Source: Oscillospiraceae bacterium (lineage in GTDB: Bacteria > Bacillota > Clostridia > Oscillospirales > Ruminococcaceae). Taken from it: DNA of 52,670 bases. The notes beneath the pieces are model-generated. The model saw only the letters and a program-made list of their open reading frames with translations, searched no databases and was not told the DNA's origin. Shown here piece by piece: positions 41,001 to 49,589 of the stretch. Position 1 is the stretch's first letter; every line of letters starts with the position of its first letter. The translations under genes and the position numbers were made by a program. The stretch is from positions 1 to 52,670 of the forward strand of contig JAAVIF010000073.1 in assembly GCA_014799365.1 (NCBI GenBank). Direction: 5' to 3'.

Positions 41001-41236
41001 ATTATCAGCTTGTGCTTATGGATATACAAATGCCGGTTATGAACGGTTATGAAGCGGCAACGCGCATAAGACAGCTTGAAAATAAGGAAATTTCTTCCAT
41101 ACCCATTATTGCGATGACCGCAAACGCCTTCGAGGAGGATAAGCAGGAGGCGTTAAGATGCGGTATGAACGGGCATATCGCAAAGCCTATCGATGTGGAA
41201 AATCTGTTTAGTGTGCTGGACGAAGCTTTGATGTAA
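38063..41236 (+). CDS. Soluble PAS-containing hybrid histidine kinase with two receivers
   Basis: The 1057-residue protein has no membrane helix, so it senses in the cytoplasm. In order: an N-terminal receiver-like domain lacking a clear phosphorylation set (1-125), PAS domains (about 130-255 and 260-385), a third PAS-like region (about 400-530), HisKA with His556 (MSHDIRTPMNAI), an ATPase (about 660-780; NLLSNAVKYTP, DNGIGM, GTGLGMAI), receiver 1 with Asp848 (IIDWLLPDMNG) and receiver 2 with Asp987 (LMDIQMPVMNG, then AKPID). There is no DNA-binding output; an HD-GYP-like protein and a chemoreceptor follow on the same strand, hinting at signalling through c-di-GMP or taxis. GGAGGA precedes the ATG. 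Confidence 0.92.
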   Translation: MYQCNVNFYLIGCKGDSEYVTGIIKEMPPLEHFSHNFVESDDLDKTLEVKADVIFVDINGTDAEETLKGLEPCKKPDTEVILLTDSGSSFLFDEYTEYLRDVWTLPMTESEVRFRFLKWQNSYKASKDYWENRQFLEATINNIPNLIWFKNKTGIHEKVNDSFCRTVNKTKEQVEGRGHAYIWDVEHDDPACIESELEVMRSEKTCISEETITTGEGIKLLTTYKSPLYDIDGSVMGTVGVGIDVTQERAYERAIVDKNNALEALFMSLDCGIICHSLDGMRILSINSAALKILGYESGEELIESGFKTIAPSVMEEDKQRLTESIQTLKKEGDSVSIEYRVQHRDGEVIHVLGNVKLISDNGELYYQRFMFDNTAQKLHEKKMREESEKRQSELVQALSIDFNLVCFFYLDTGEGSVLRVADENNHDLEKIFCGDISLQKSMDIYIEKFVYEEDKEMLRQATALEKISRDLDEKKWFSVNYRTYINNGEVIYYQVKAVRTGSWEKDKGRGFVIGFRSVDEEVRSEMEQKKLLENALLQANRANKAKSVFLSNMSHDIRTPMNAIVGFTSLAITHIEHKDQVKEYLKKIMTSGNHLLSLINDVLDMSRIESGKMHLDEKPASLPEILHGLRNILQADIHAKQLELYIDAVDILHEEIYCDKLRVNQVLLNLLSNAVKYTPAGGIVSMRIIEKAGAAQGSGNYEFRIKDNGIGMSEEFVAHIFEPFERERNTTLSGIQGTGLGMAITKNIVDMMDGTIEVTSKVGEGTEVVVGFTFRLNSDVKPVAAIEELKNCRALVVDDDFNTCDSVSSMLCQIGMRADWTLSGKEAVLRTKQAVARGDNYCVYIIDWLLPDMNGIEVTRRIRKETGSDVPVIVLTAYDWLDIEDEAKEAGVTAFCAKPLFMSELNSCLRSVVSVGGENEDDIKNMDKPIRTGRILLTEDNELNQEIAVAILTEAGFVVDVANNGQIALDILKESEAGYYQLVLMDIQMPVMNGYEAATRIRQLENKEISSIPIIAMTANAFEEDKQEALRCGMNGHIAKPIDVENLFSVLDEALM

Positions 41237-41296
41237 CTTTTAGACAATATCTTGTTAGGACAGATAATGAATGTCCTGAGCTTGACAGGCAGTCAC

Positions 41297-41325
41297 TTGA
41301 CTATGATAATTTAATGTGATATAAT
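41297..41325 (+). promoter_or_regulatory. Promoter of the HD-GYP-like gene
   Basis: TTGACT at 41297-41302 and TATAAT at 41320-41325 with a 17-base spacer. The transcript would carry a half-copy of the small palindrome family (41353-41383) in its leader. Confidence 0.65.
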
Positions 41326-41352
41326 ATATAAAGGTACTGTAAATACGCTTTA

Positions 41353-41383
41353 TACCCACGGTTTAAAAACGGATTGGTATTAA
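41353..41383 (+). repeat. Truncated small palindromic element
   Basis: TACCCACGGTTTAAAAACGG followed by ATTGGTATTAA matches the right half of the 60 bp palindrome family (compare 51371-51430 reversed). The left half is missing. It lies in the leader of the HD-GYP-like gene. Confidence 0.55.
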
Positions 41384-41459
41384 ATGGGACGCACAGCTCA
41401 TTGAGAGTCCCTATGCTGCCCCGATACGGATAAATAAATCAACGGAGATGAGCGAAATA

Positions 41460-43289
41460 ATGGACTATAAGGAATACAGGGAGCTTTTATTACAATACAG
41501 AGAGCTGGACAAAACGCCATTTGATCCCAAGGAGACCATGGAAGATGTGATCGGTAAGCTGATACACATTTCCTCCGAGAAAAAGCGGATAAAGACCGCC
41601 TGCAATGAGATCATAGAGGAGTATATCAAAAAATACGAAAAATCTCCCGAGCTTTTGGACAGCGACTCCGAAAAGATGCTTAAGGATTTCCTGAGTACCT
41701 TGGTCGGAGAGGTGGGCGACACTCCTATTGCTTTTCTTATTTCAAAGCTTTTTCTTAAGTACTATCGGGACACGGGAGATAAAGAGAGAACCATAATAAT
41801 GCTGGAGTACTGCTCCGTGTTTGATATTATTATAAAGGAACACCTGGACGATTACGCGGGCAGCGAGTATCCGCGCATGGCGGAAAAATACATGGAGGAC
41901 TTTGACAGTCTTTCCGAGCAGGCTAAGCGTTCGCTTTTCAACAGTCTGATGCTCGGCGTTGTAAACCGCAAGGATATGACATACGGGCTGCGTAAATACA
42001 AGGAGATAAAGTCATGGGTGAAATCGATAAACTGGCCCGAGGGAAAAGAGTTTATCGACATACAGTTCGCCAGATGCAGAGAAAATGCTTTGGGATTTAC
42101 TTTAGAGGCACTGCGCCGTGAGGAGTACGCCAAAAAGAAAGGCGAAAAGGTCTCCGAGAGCGAATACTTCATAGATATTGAAAAGGAGGCTCCGTTTATA
42201 GAGGAGCTTATGCGGTTTACCGAGGAGACTCTGGAATCGGAAAATTCTCAGAAAACGATCACCGACAGAGTGGTTGCGGGGCTGTATTGCGTTCAAGCCG
42301 CTTATCATTTGGGAAAAATCACCATGGAGGAGCTGCTGAAAAAAATCGACGAATATTCGGAGCAGCGGGAGGATTACAGTGCCGCGGAAAAATGCTCCGC
42401 CCTGTTTACCGCAAACGCCTACTATATCGATTACCTTTGCAAGTGCAGCGACTACGACCAAAAATACGTATTGGACAAAAGCTCCGAAATAGTGGATAAG
42501 GTGTTGGCGGGAGCGAAGAATATGGAGGAGTATTTAGGCAACTATCAGACGAATTATTGTGTGCTTATGCTTGTCAACTCCGCGTCCGCGGTAATAAACT
42601 TTGACGCCTTCAAAACCACTGTGCTGAAATCCACCGTTTACGCCAACAAGGCACTTTATGTTCATACCATGATGGTGAAAGAGCTTTGCTTTGTACTGCT
42701 TGATTACATATTGGAGCACGATCCCAAGTATTTTGACAATGTGGCGGGGCATACCTGGGAAGAATTTCGCGACAATCATGACGAGGCAAAGGAGCTTATG
42801 GAAAAATGCGCTCTTTTCCACGATATAGGAAAATATTTTTGCCTTGATTATGTGTCCAATTCTTCACGTAACCTGACAGACGACGAGTTTGAGGTCATCA
42901 AGGATCACCCCGCGAACTTTCTGAAAATATATCAAGGGAAAATGAGCCGCGAGGTGGAGTGCGTCCATGACTGCGCCTTGCTTCACCACCTTTGGTATAA
43001 TGAAACGCGCGGCTATCCGAACGGGGGCAGGCATACCTATAACAAGCCCTATGTGAATATCATCAGTGTTGCGGACAGTATAGACGCCGCCACCGACAAC
43101 ATAGGCAGACCCTATGGGCAGGGTAAGAACCTTGATGATATGATAGAGGAATTTGACAGCATGAAGGACACCCGTTACAGCGGATATATATGCGATATAC
43201 TGAGTGAGGGCGAGGTCAGGGAAAAGTTTGAGTATATACTTAATACTCGGAGAAAAGAGATATATTTTGACATTTATACGTCATATTGA
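41460..43289 (+). CDS. HD-GYP-like domain protein
   Basis: The 609-residue soluble protein has a long helical N-terminal region (about 1-440) of no recognised family and a C-terminal HD domain. Metal ligands are His454-Asp455 in LFHDIGK, a DHP motif, His509-His510 and Gly518-Tyr519-Pro520. This follows the HD-GYP order of c-di-GMP phosphodiesterases, but the HH-to-GYP spacing is one residue longer than usual and the conserved Glu after HH is Leu, so activity is uncertain. ATG 41460 is preferred; the ATG at 41448 lies directly on the GGAG site. It lies between the hybrid kinase and the chemoreceptor, all on the plus strand. Confidence 0.82.
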   Translation: MDYKEYRELLLQYRELDKTPFDPKETMEDVIGKLIHISSEKKRIKTACNEIIEEYIKKYEKSPELLDSDSEKMLKDFLSTLVGEVGDTPIAFLISKLFLKYYRDTGDKERTIIMLEYCSVFDIIIKEHLDDYAGSEYPRMAEKYMEDFDSLSEQAKRSLFNSLMLGVVNRKDMTYGLRKYKEIKSWVKSINWPEGKEFIDIQFARCRENALGFTLEALRREEYAKKKGEKVSESEYFIDIEKEAPFIEELMRFTEETLESENSQKTITDRVVAGLYCVQAAYHLGKITMEELLKKIDEYSEQREDYSAAEKCSALFTANAYYIDYLCKCSDYDQKYVLDKSSEIVDKVLAGAKNMEEYLGNYQTNYCVLMLVNSASAVINFDAFKTTVLKSTVYANKALYVHTMMVKELCFVLLDYILEHDPKYFDNVAGHTWEEFRDNHDEAKELMEKCALFHDIGKYFCLDYVSNSSRNLTDDEFEVIKDHPANFLKIYQGKMSREVECVHDCALLHHLWYNETRGYPNGGRHTYNKPYVNIISVADSIDAATDNIGRPYGQGKNLDDMIEEFDSMKDTRYSGYICDILSEGEVREKFEYILNTRRKEIYFDIYTSY

Positions 43290-43349
43290 CAGCAAACAGG
43301 TGCTATGACAAACGTTAAAATAAGATAATAACGGAAAGGCAGTAAGTCA

Positions 43350-44999
43350 ATGAAAAAAAGTATCAAAAAAATCGTTTCCATAAGAATAGCTTTTGCGCTT
43401 GCGTCAATATTGCTGTTCAGCTTTTTGACCACCTACAATATTCTTCGTATAGAGCGTACGCAGGAAGAAGCCGTGGCAGTGCATGAGACACAGATGAAAG
43501 CGCAGAAGGCGGAAGCCGCGCATTACCGCTGGACTATAAATCTCAGCGAGGCCTTGTTTTCAAACGCGGAGTTTACGGGCAGCACCGACCATACCTCCTG
43601 CGTTCTCGGACAGTGGATTTACGGCGACTCGGGAACGGACAACAGCGAGATTTTAGAGCTGCGTTCCCAAATGGAGCCTTTGCATAAGGAGCTTCACCAA
43701 TCGGCTGTCACAGCTTTGGATATGCTGGAGAACAACCCTGATGAAGTTTATACCTATTATAACGAAACCATTCAAAGCAACCTGACGACCTTGGTGGGAT
43801 TGCTGAACCGCGTAATAGAGCTTTCCAACGAGATCAACACCGATACGGAGGAAACGCTGAGCAGTACTATCACGCTCATGCACGGAACCACGGTGGTTTG
43901 TCTGGCATTTGCATTGGTTTGTTTGATCACTCTTATTGTTTACATAATTAAAAAGATAGTTAAGCCTATTGTCAGGATCACCGAAAATACAAAGCCGCTC
44001 AAGGAATGCAGACTGGATATAGACCTGTCGTATAATGTGGACGATGAATTGGGTCAGCTTACGGACGCTCTCAGAACATCCCTGACCGTTATAAACAAGT
44101 ATGTTTCCGATATTAACAACATCATGGATCAGCTTTCGGACGGCAATTTCAACGTAAGGACCTTTACGAACTATATAGGCGATTTCCAATCGATTCAGGA
44201 GTCGATGGAGAGCTTTACGTCTACCATTTCGGGAGTTATGGGAGAGATCAGCCAGGCGGGGCAGCGTATTTCGGGTCACGCGGGTCAGCTTTCCGAAAAT
44301 TCCCAGTCCGTGGCGCAGGGCGCGACCGAACAGGCAAGCTCGGTAGAGGAGCTGTACGCTACTCTGGACAGCTTATCCAAGAGCGCGGATCAAAATGTTG
44401 AGGTTGCAGCAAAGGCAAAGGAACACGCCGATCTTACCGAGGAGCAGGTAAATATCTGCTCGGGTCAGTCGCAGGAAATGGTTTCCGCCATGGCGGATGT
44501 AAGCAAGACCTCCGAGCAGATCGGACAGATCATTGCCACCATCGAAAATATTGCGTTCCAGACCAATATACTTGCGCTTAACGCCGCGGTAGAAGCGGCA
44601 AGAGCGGGTGAAGCGGGCAGGGGCTTTGCGGTGGTTGCGGAAGAGGTAAGAAACCTTGCCACACAGTCGGATCAGGCTGCAAAGGCTACCAAGCAGCTTA
44701 TAGATAACTGCGTAAGCGCGGCGGCAAAAGGACTTCAGATCGTTGACTCGGTTTCCGAGTCACTGGAAAAGACTATGGAGCTTGTATCACAGTCCAACAG
44801 TGATATAGCCACCATTACCAGCGTGGTTGACGACGAAGCGGAATCCATTAAGCAGGTAACGATAGGTATAGAGCAGATTTCTACCGTAACTCAGACCAAC
44901 TCCGCGAACAGCGAGGAGGCGGCTGCGGTAAGCTCGGAGCTTTTCTCGGAATCGCGCTTATTGCAGGAGCAGCTTGATAAATTCCAATTAAAGGCTTAA
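43350..44999 (+). CDS. Methyl-accepting chemotaxis protein with extracellular CZB-type motif
   Basis: The 549-residue receptor has membrane helices at about 11-30 and 178-200, a HAMP region (about 200-255) and a signalling domain with the conserved tip region [32 protein letters not shown]. The extracellular part (31-177) contains the ligand pattern of the chemoreceptor zinc-binding (CZB) family: His58 (AAHYRW), Cys84 ([12 protein letters not shown]), and His112 and His116 (PLHKELHQ). CZB domains usually sit in the cytoplasm and bind zinc, sensing zinc or oxidants such as hypochlorous acid. No C-terminal CheR pentapeptide is seen. GGAAAGG precedes the ATG; a hairpin at 45019-45042 follows. 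Confidence 0.92.
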   Translation: MKKSIKKIVSIRIAFALASILLFSFLTTYNILRIERTQEEAVAVHETQMKAQKAEAAHYRWTINLSEALFSNAEFTGSTDHTSCVLGQWIYGDSGTDNSEILELRSQMEPLHKELHQSAVTALDMLENNPDEVYTYYNETIQSNLTTLVGLLNRVIELSNEINTDTEETLSSTITLMHGTTVVCLAFALVCLITLIVYIIKKIVKPIVRITENTKPLKECRLDIDLSYNVDDELGQLTDALRTSLTVINKYVSDINNIMDQLSDGNFNVRTFTNYIGDFQSIQESMESFTSTISGVMGEISQAGQRISGHAGQLSENSQSVAQGATEQASSVEELYATLDSLSKSADQNVEVAAKAKEHADLTEEQVNICSGQSQEMVSAMADVSKTSEQIGQIIATIENIAFQTNILALNAAVEAARAGEAGRGFAVVAEEVRNLATQSDQAAKATKQLIDNCVSAAAKGLQIVDSVSESLEKTMELVSQSNSDIATITSVVDDEAESIKQVTIGIEQISTVTQTNSANSEEAAAVSSELFSESRLLQEQLDKFQLKA

Positions 45000-45018
45000 T
45001 AAATTATAAATTAAAATG

Positions 45019-45050
45019 CCGCCGCGGTTTGTTCTGCGGCGGTATCTTTT
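45019..45050 (+). terminator. Hairpin after the chemoreceptor gene
   Basis: CCGCCGC at 45019-45025 pairs with GCGGCGG at 45036-45042, followed by ATCTTTT. Confidence 0.55.
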
Positions 45051-45070
45051 AAATCGGAGGTGACACTGAT

Positions 45071-45580
45071 ATGTACCGCACAAAAGGAGAAAAATTTAAT
45101 GAACCGGAAAAGAAAATCAAAAAACAGTGTGTTGAGGCTGTTGCTTTAGCGGTATTTATCGGTCTTATTTTCAAATTTGCGGGATACTTGATGCTTAGGT
45201 CTTCCGATATACGTGTTGGGGCGTGGGGCTTGGTTCTGTATTTTTTCGCAAATTCGGCCGTAAGCGGTACGGCTGTATATATTGTTGTAAAAAAGCTTTC
45301 CCGTTCGGCTGTTTGCTTGATTATCGCAACGGTGATAGGCAGTCTGATTTTCGGATTATGCGGGGTAGAGCTTTCCTATGTCCTTTCCGCTTTGCTTACG
45401 GGAATTTTGACTTTTCCCGTCAGCTTTGCGTACAGCTTAGCCGCAAAAGCGGTGATCAACAGACCCGATATACAAAAGCGCGTAGGGGCAGGTTTTATTT
45501 TTGTTTTGTTTACTGTTGTTATAGCTGCTTTTGCGTGTCTGTTTTTCTGCTTTCTTTTAGGTCTTCTGCATGGCGATTGA
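45071..45580 (+). CDS. Four-helix membrane protein, unknown function
   Basis: The 169-residue product has a basic N-terminus (KKIKKQ) and four membrane helices at about 22-42, 52-75, 80-126 (one or two) and 140-165. It is small, hydrophobic and glycine/serine-rich; I recognise no family. CGGAGGTGA lies just before the ATG. The next promoter's -35 box overlaps its stop codon, so the methionine synthase genes start a new transcript. Confidence 0.65.
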   Translation: MYRTKGEKFNEPEKKIKKQCVEAVALAVFIGLIFKFAGYLMLRSSDIRVGAWGLVLYFFANSAVSGTAVYIVVKKLSRSAVCLIIATVIGSLIFGLCGVELSYVLSALLTGILTFPVSFAYSLAAKAVINRPDIQKRVGAGFIFVLFTVVIAAFACLFFCFLLGLLHGD

Positions 45581-45605
45581 CAGCCGCGGGATTTTTGTAT
45601 ATAAT
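45577..45605 (+). promoter_or_regulatory. Consensus promoter of the methionine synthase operon
   Basis: A perfect TTGACA (45577-45582), a 17-base spacer and a perfect TATAAT (45600-45605). The short leader holds a 9 bp hairpin TTATACAAG/CTTGTATAA (45626-45648). No cobalamin or SAM riboswitch is present. Confidence 0.8.
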
Positions 45606-45681
45606 AGTAGACGTAAAAACAGATGTTATACAAGCATGTCTTGTATAAACGGATTGCCGTCGGGAAAGGGATAAAACAAAA

Positions 45682-46353
45682 ATGCAGCTCGAAAAGCTAA
45701 ACCGCGCCGAAGCCCTCAGATATATGGGCTACAAGGGCGGCGAAATAAACGAAAATATTCTTAAAATAACCGAGGAATGTGAGGAAGCCCTGCTGAAAGC
45801 GGTTAAACCGAGGCTTGTGTACAAGGTTTTCGGGATAGAACCCGCCGAGGAGGGAATACGGGTTTTAAATACCTCCCTTGTATTTAAGGGAAAGGACATT
45901 TCCGCTCACCTTAAGGATTGTACCCGCTGTGTAATGCTGTGCGTTACTCTTTCCGCCGAAGCGGATAAGCTGATACGCTTTTACGAAGCCGAGGGAATGG
46001 AAAAGGCTCTGATAGCCGACAGCCTTGCTTCCGCGGCGGTGGAGCAGGTCTGCGAAATTGCGGAAACGGAAATACAAAAACAAGTGGGGGAGTATCATTA
46101 CACATGGCGTTTTTCCCCGGGCTACGGCGACTTTCCTTTGGATATTCAGGGAGAATTTCTGAAGGTGTTGGACGCTCCCGCGAGAATAGGCGTTAATGTG
46201 ACCGACAGTCTTATACTTATACCCAGAAAGTCGGTAACGGCGGTAATGGGCGTGTCGGAAACGGAAATACCCAAGGGCAGACGGGGCTGTATAAGCTGCA
46301 ATATGAAAGACAGATGCCAATACAGACAAAAGGGTTTGTACTGCTACTGGTAA
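45682..46353 (+). CDS. Stand-alone methionine synthase activation-domain protein
   Basis: The 223-residue protein corresponds to the C-terminal S-adenosylmethionine-binding activation domain of MetH, which reductively remethylates inactive cob(II)alamin. Family text is clear: HLKDCTRCVMLCVTLSAEADK, then WRFSPGYGDFPLDIQ, then LILIPRKSVTAVMGVSE. It lies 25 bases upstream of a MetH lacking this domain, so the two products should work as a split enzyme. The tail adds a cysteine cluster not part of E. coli MetH: Cys-x2-Cys-x5-Cys-x8-Cys near the C-terminus (GCISCN to LYCYW), which could hold an Fe-S or zinc site. Fe-S would fit ferredoxin-type reduction; that is inference. Confidence 0.9.
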   Translation: MQLEKLNRAEALRYMGYKGGEINENILKITEECEEALLKAVKPRLVYKVFGIEPAEEGIRVLNTSLVFKGKDISAHLKDCTRCVMLCVTLSAEADKLIRFYEAEGMEKALIADSLASAAVEQVCEIAETEIQKQVGEYHYTWRFSPGYGDFPLDIQGEFLKVLDAPARIGVNVTDSLILIPRKSVTAVMGVSETEIPKGRRGCISCNMKDRCQYRQKGLYCYW

Positions 46354-46378
46354 GATAAAAAGAAAGGAAAAGCAGAAA

Positions 46379-48760
46379 ATGGATCTTAAACAGCTTTTGG
46401 AAAAGGAATTTGTGATACTTGACGGCGCAATGGGTACTATGTTACAGGCGAGAGGTCTTAAAATGGGGGAAACTCCCGAGGTGTTAAACATAGAAAAGCC
46501 CGAAATGCTTACCGAGATACACAGAGAGTACATTGAAGCGGGTTCGGATATAGTTTACGCCAACACCTTCGGAGCGAACAGATACAAGCTTAAGAAAAGC
46601 GGCTATTCCGTGGGAGAGATAATAAAGACCGGCATAAAGAACGCAAGAAGGGCGTGCGAGGGAACAAACGCCCTTGTGGCTTTGGATATAGGACCTATCG
46701 GGCAGCTTTTGGAGCCTACGGGAACGCTTACCTTTGAGGAAGCTTACGATATATATAAGGAACAGGTGCTGGCAGGTCTTGACAGCGACCTTATCGTTTT
46801 TGAAACAATGACCGATCTGTATGAGCTTAAGGCGGCGGTTTTAGCGGCAAAGGAGAACTCGGACAAGCCCATAGTCTGCACCATGACCTTTGAGGAAAAC
46901 AGGCGTACCTTTACGGGCTGTTCGGTAAGCTCAATGGCTTTGACCTTGGAGGGGCTTGGAGTGGACGCGATAGGGGTGAACTGCTCATTAGGCCCCGCGG
47001 AGCTTTATCCCGTTATAGAGGAGCTGTGCAACCGGACAAATCTGCCCGTTGCGGTAAAGCCAAACGCGGGACTTCCCGACCCCGTTACAAATACCTATAA
47101 CGTAACGCCAAAGGAATTTGCTGGCTTGATTGAAAAGCTTATTCCTTTGGGAGTAAAATTTTTCGGCGGCTGCTGCGGAACAAATCCCGAGTTTATATCG
47201 GAGGTGAAAAAGGTTCTGGAGGGCAAAAAGTATGTTAAGATAACACATGATATTCCCGCCGCCTGCTGTACTCCCTCCAATACGGTAATAATAGACCGTC
47301 CGCGAATTATCGGCGAACGCATTAACCCTACCGGCAAAAAGCTGTTTAAGGAGGCCCTGCTTGCGGGCGACATGGATTATATCTTGGGGCAGGCTATCGA
47401 ACAGGTCAAGGGCGGCGCGGATATTCTTGACGTAAACGTGGGACTTCCCGGAATTGACGAAAAGGATATGATGCGCAGAGCGGTAAAGGCGATACAGGGC
47501 GTTGCGGACGTGCCGTTACAGCTTGATTCCACCATTCCCGAGGTGCTTGAGGAAGCATTGAGAGTGTACAACGGAAAGCCGATAGTAAACTCGGTGAACG
47601 GTGAGGAAAAGTCATTGGAAACGGTCTTGCCGCTGGTGAAAAAATACGGCGCGGCGGTGGTCGGCTTGTGTCTTGACGAAAACGGTATCCCCAAAACGGC
47701 GGAGGGACGGTTCAAGATTGCAAAAAAAATTTTGGACAGGGCACTTTCTTTGGGGATAAGGCGCGAGGACGTTTATATAGACTGTCTTACTCTTACGGTA
47801 TCGGCCGAGCAGGAAGCGGCAATGGAGACACTGAACGCGGTGGAGAGGGTCAAAAAGGAGCTTGGTTTAAGAACGGTATTGGGTGTTTCCAATATCAGCT
47901 TCGGGCTTCCCGACAGAGTAAAGGTGAGCAGCAATTTCCTTACAATGGCACTTACAAAGGGTCTCGACCTGCCTATAATCAATCCCAATATTGAGAGCAT
48001 GACGGCGGCGGTAAAGGCCTACAACGTGCTTGCGGGATACGACAAAAACTCGGTGGAGTATATAAGCCGCTACGGGCAGCAAAGCGTTGCGGGCGAAGAG
48101 TCAAAAACTCCAAAAGGAGATATTGATCTGAACTACGCTCTGGAAAACGGGCTCAAAAACGAGGGCGCGCGGCTTACCGAGGAGCTTTTGAAAAATACCG
48201 ACCCCATGGAGATAATTAACGATATTTTAATTCCCGCTCTTGATAAAACCGGAAGCGAATTTGAAAAAGGGAAGATATTTTTGCCGCAGCTTATTCTGAC
48301 CGCGGGAGTGGCTCAAAGCTGCTTTGAAGTGATAAAGAATCATTTTGCCAAGACGGGCGAAAAGTCGGTATCAAAGGGAAAGATCATTTTGGCAACCGTA
48401 AAGGGCGATATTCACGATATAGGAAAAAATATCGTAAAGGTGCTGCTGGAAAATTACGGCTACGAGGTTATAGATTTAGGAAAAGACGTTGATTATCAGG
48501 CGGTTTTGGACTGCGCCGTAAAGGAAAACGTTCACCTTGTGGGTCTGTCCGCTTTGATGACCACCACCTTGGTAAGCATGGAAAACACCATTAAGCTTCT
48601 GCATGACAATAACGTTGACTGTAAAATAATGGTGGGCGGCGCGGTGCTTACTCCCGAATACGCGGAGCAGATAGGGGCGGATTATTACGCTAAGGACGCT
48701 AAGGAGTCCTGCGATATTGCGAAGAGGGTATTTGAGGAATTTTATCCGCAGGGGTTATGA
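46379..48760 (+). CDS. metH: Cobalamin-dependent methionine synthase lacking the activation domain
   Basis: MetH moves methyl from methyltetrahydrofolate to homocysteine through cobalamin. The 793-residue product has a homocysteine-binding barrel (about 1-290) with zinc ligands Cys202, Cys265 and Cys266. A pterin-binding barrel spans about 310-560 (ERINPTGKKLFKEALL, DVNVGLPG). A cobalamin cap and binding domain spans about 590-793, with the lower-axial ligand His679 in GDIHDIGKNI. The protein stops where the activation domain would begin; that function is on the gene just upstream. E. coli MetH is about 1227 residues. RBS AGAAAGGAAA. It appears to be the last gene of the operon. Confidence 0.95.
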   Translation: MDLKQLLEKEFVILDGAMGTMLQARGLKMGETPEVLNIEKPEMLTEIHREYIEAGSDIVYANTFGANRYKLKKSGYSVGEIIKTGIKNARRACEGTNALVALDIGPIGQLLEPTGTLTFEEAYDIYKEQVLAGLDSDLIVFETMTDLYELKAAVLAAKENSDKPIVCTMTFEENRRTFTGCSVSSMALTLEGLGVDAIGVNCSLGPAELYPVIEELCNRTNLPVAVKPNAGLPDPVTNTYNVTPKEFAGLIEKLIPLGVKFFGGCCGTNPEFISEVKKVLEGKKYVKITHDIPAACCTPSNTVIIDRPRIIGERINPTGKKLFKEALLAGDMDYILGQAIEQVKGGADILDVNVGLPGIDEKDMMRRAVKAIQGVADVPLQLDSTIPEVLEEALRVYNGKPIVNSVNGEEKSLETVLPLVKKYGAAVVGLCLDENGIPKTAEGRFKIAKKILDRALSLGIRREDVYIDCLTLTVSAEQEAAMETLNAVERVKKELGLRTVLGVSNISFGLPDRVKVSSNFLTMALTKGLDLPIINPNIESMTAAVKAYNVLAGYDKNSVEYISRYGQQSVAGEESKTPKGDIDLNYALENGLKNEGARLTEELLKNTDPMEIINDILIPALDKTGSEFEKGKIFLPQLILTAGVAQSCFEVIKNHFAKTGEKSVSKGKIILATVKGDIHDIGKNIVKVLLENYGYEVIDLGKDVDYQAVLDCAVKENVHLVGLSALMTTTLVSMENTIKLLHDNNVDCKIMVGGAVLTPEYAEQIGADYYAKDAKESCDIAKRVFEEFYPQGL

Positions 48761-48811
48761 TAGTTTTATTTCTCCTTTTTGATTATTTTTTGGTAAATTT
48801 GCGCAAAACTA

Positions 48812-48840
48812 TTGTAATTGTTGAAAAATTATGCTATAAT
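48812..48840 (+). promoter_or_regulatory. Promoter of hpf
   Basis: TTGTAA at 48812-48817 and TATAAT at 48835-48840 with a 17-base spacer. A half-palindrome follows in the leader at 48875-48911. Confidence 0.6.
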
Positions 48841-48874
48841 ATGTACAAGAGAACAGGACGTGTTGTCTTGTTTG

Positions 48875-48911
48875 TACCAATCCCACAGTTCTAAAAGGGA
48901 TTAGTATTATA
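48875..48911 (+). repeat. Shortened small palindromic element in the hpf leader
   Basis: ACCAATCCC is followed directly by CACAGTTCTAAAAGGGATTAGTATTAT. Relative to the full 60 bp family (51371-51430 reversed), most of the left arm and the loop are deleted, but both ends remain and can still pair (AATCCC/GGGATT). Confidence 0.6.
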
Positions 48912-48965
48912 CATAGACAGACATGCCGTTCTCAAAACGCAGATATCTGCAAAGGAGGAAAGACT

Positions 48966-49490
48966 ATGAAATTACAAATTACAGCTAAGAAAATGCAGGT
49001 TCCTCAGGCTTTCAACGAGTACGCCGAAAAGAAGCTGAAAAAGCTTGACCGTTTTTTCGGCGACGAGGCTGACGCAAAGCTCACGGTTTCCACCATCAAA
49101 GATGATATTATCGTTGAGCTTACCGTTAAATATGAAAATTTGATTTTCCGTTCGGAGCAGAGAGCGGCGGACAAGAACGACGCGCTCGACGCTTGTATCG
49201 ATAAAATAATCCGTCAGATCAGAAAGAACAAGACCAAGGTCGAAAAACGGCTGAGAGCCAATGCTTTTGAGGAGCAGTACTCCGAAGAGATTGAGGATCA
49301 AAGCAGATATGAGATCATTAAGCGCAAGCAATTCCGGCTTCGCCCCATGAGCGCGGAGGAAGCGATCTTGCAGATGAACATGCTGGATCATAATTTCTTT
49401 ATGTTCAAGAACGGCGATACGGGCGAGGTCAACGTGGTTTATAAGCGCGACGACGGCAATTACGCTATACTTGAGCCCAGCAAGGATTGA
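48966..49490 (+). CDS. hpf: Ribosome hibernation-promoting factor, long form
   Basis: Long HPF binds resting 70S ribosomes and joins two of them into inactive 100S dimers. The 174-residue product has the N-terminal S30AE domain (about 1-100; MKLQITAKKMQVPQAFNEYAEKKLKKLDRFF, DALDACIDKIIRQIRKNK) and the C-terminal dimerisation domain (about 118-172; RLRPMSAEEAILQMNMLDHNFFMFKN, VVYKRDDGNYAILEP), the usual Firmicutes arrangement. AAAGGAGG precedes the ATG. Monocistronic with its own promoter and a shared terminator at 49530. Confidence 0.97.
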   Translation: MKLQITAKKMQVPQAFNEYAEKKLKKLDRFFGDEADAKLTVSTIKDDIIVELTVKYENLIFRSEQRAADKNDALDACIDKIIRQIRKNKTKVEKRLRANAFEEQYSEEIEDQSRYEIIKRKQFRLRPMSAEEAILQMNMLDHNFFMFKNGDTGEVNVVYKRDDGNYAILEPSKD

Positions 49491-49529
49491 TCTGCGCGGC
49501 GTTAGACGATAATTCAAAATAATTATTCC

Positions 49530-49567
49530 ACCCTCGGAAAGCATTGGGTTTTCCGAGGGTAGAATTT
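49530..49567. terminator. Terminator between hpf and the convergent XRE gene
   Basis: An 11 bp stem (49530-49540 with 49550-49560; ACCCTCGGAAA arm) with AT-rich tails on both sides, plausibly used in both directions. Confidence 0.75.
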
Positions 49568-49589
49568 TATTCGGATAAGATTTTTACAA

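Noticed and set aside
45581-45681. Cobalamin or SAM riboswitch before the methionine synthase genes
   Set aside because: The leader is under 80 bases, with one small hairpin and no B12-box or SAM-I core motifs.
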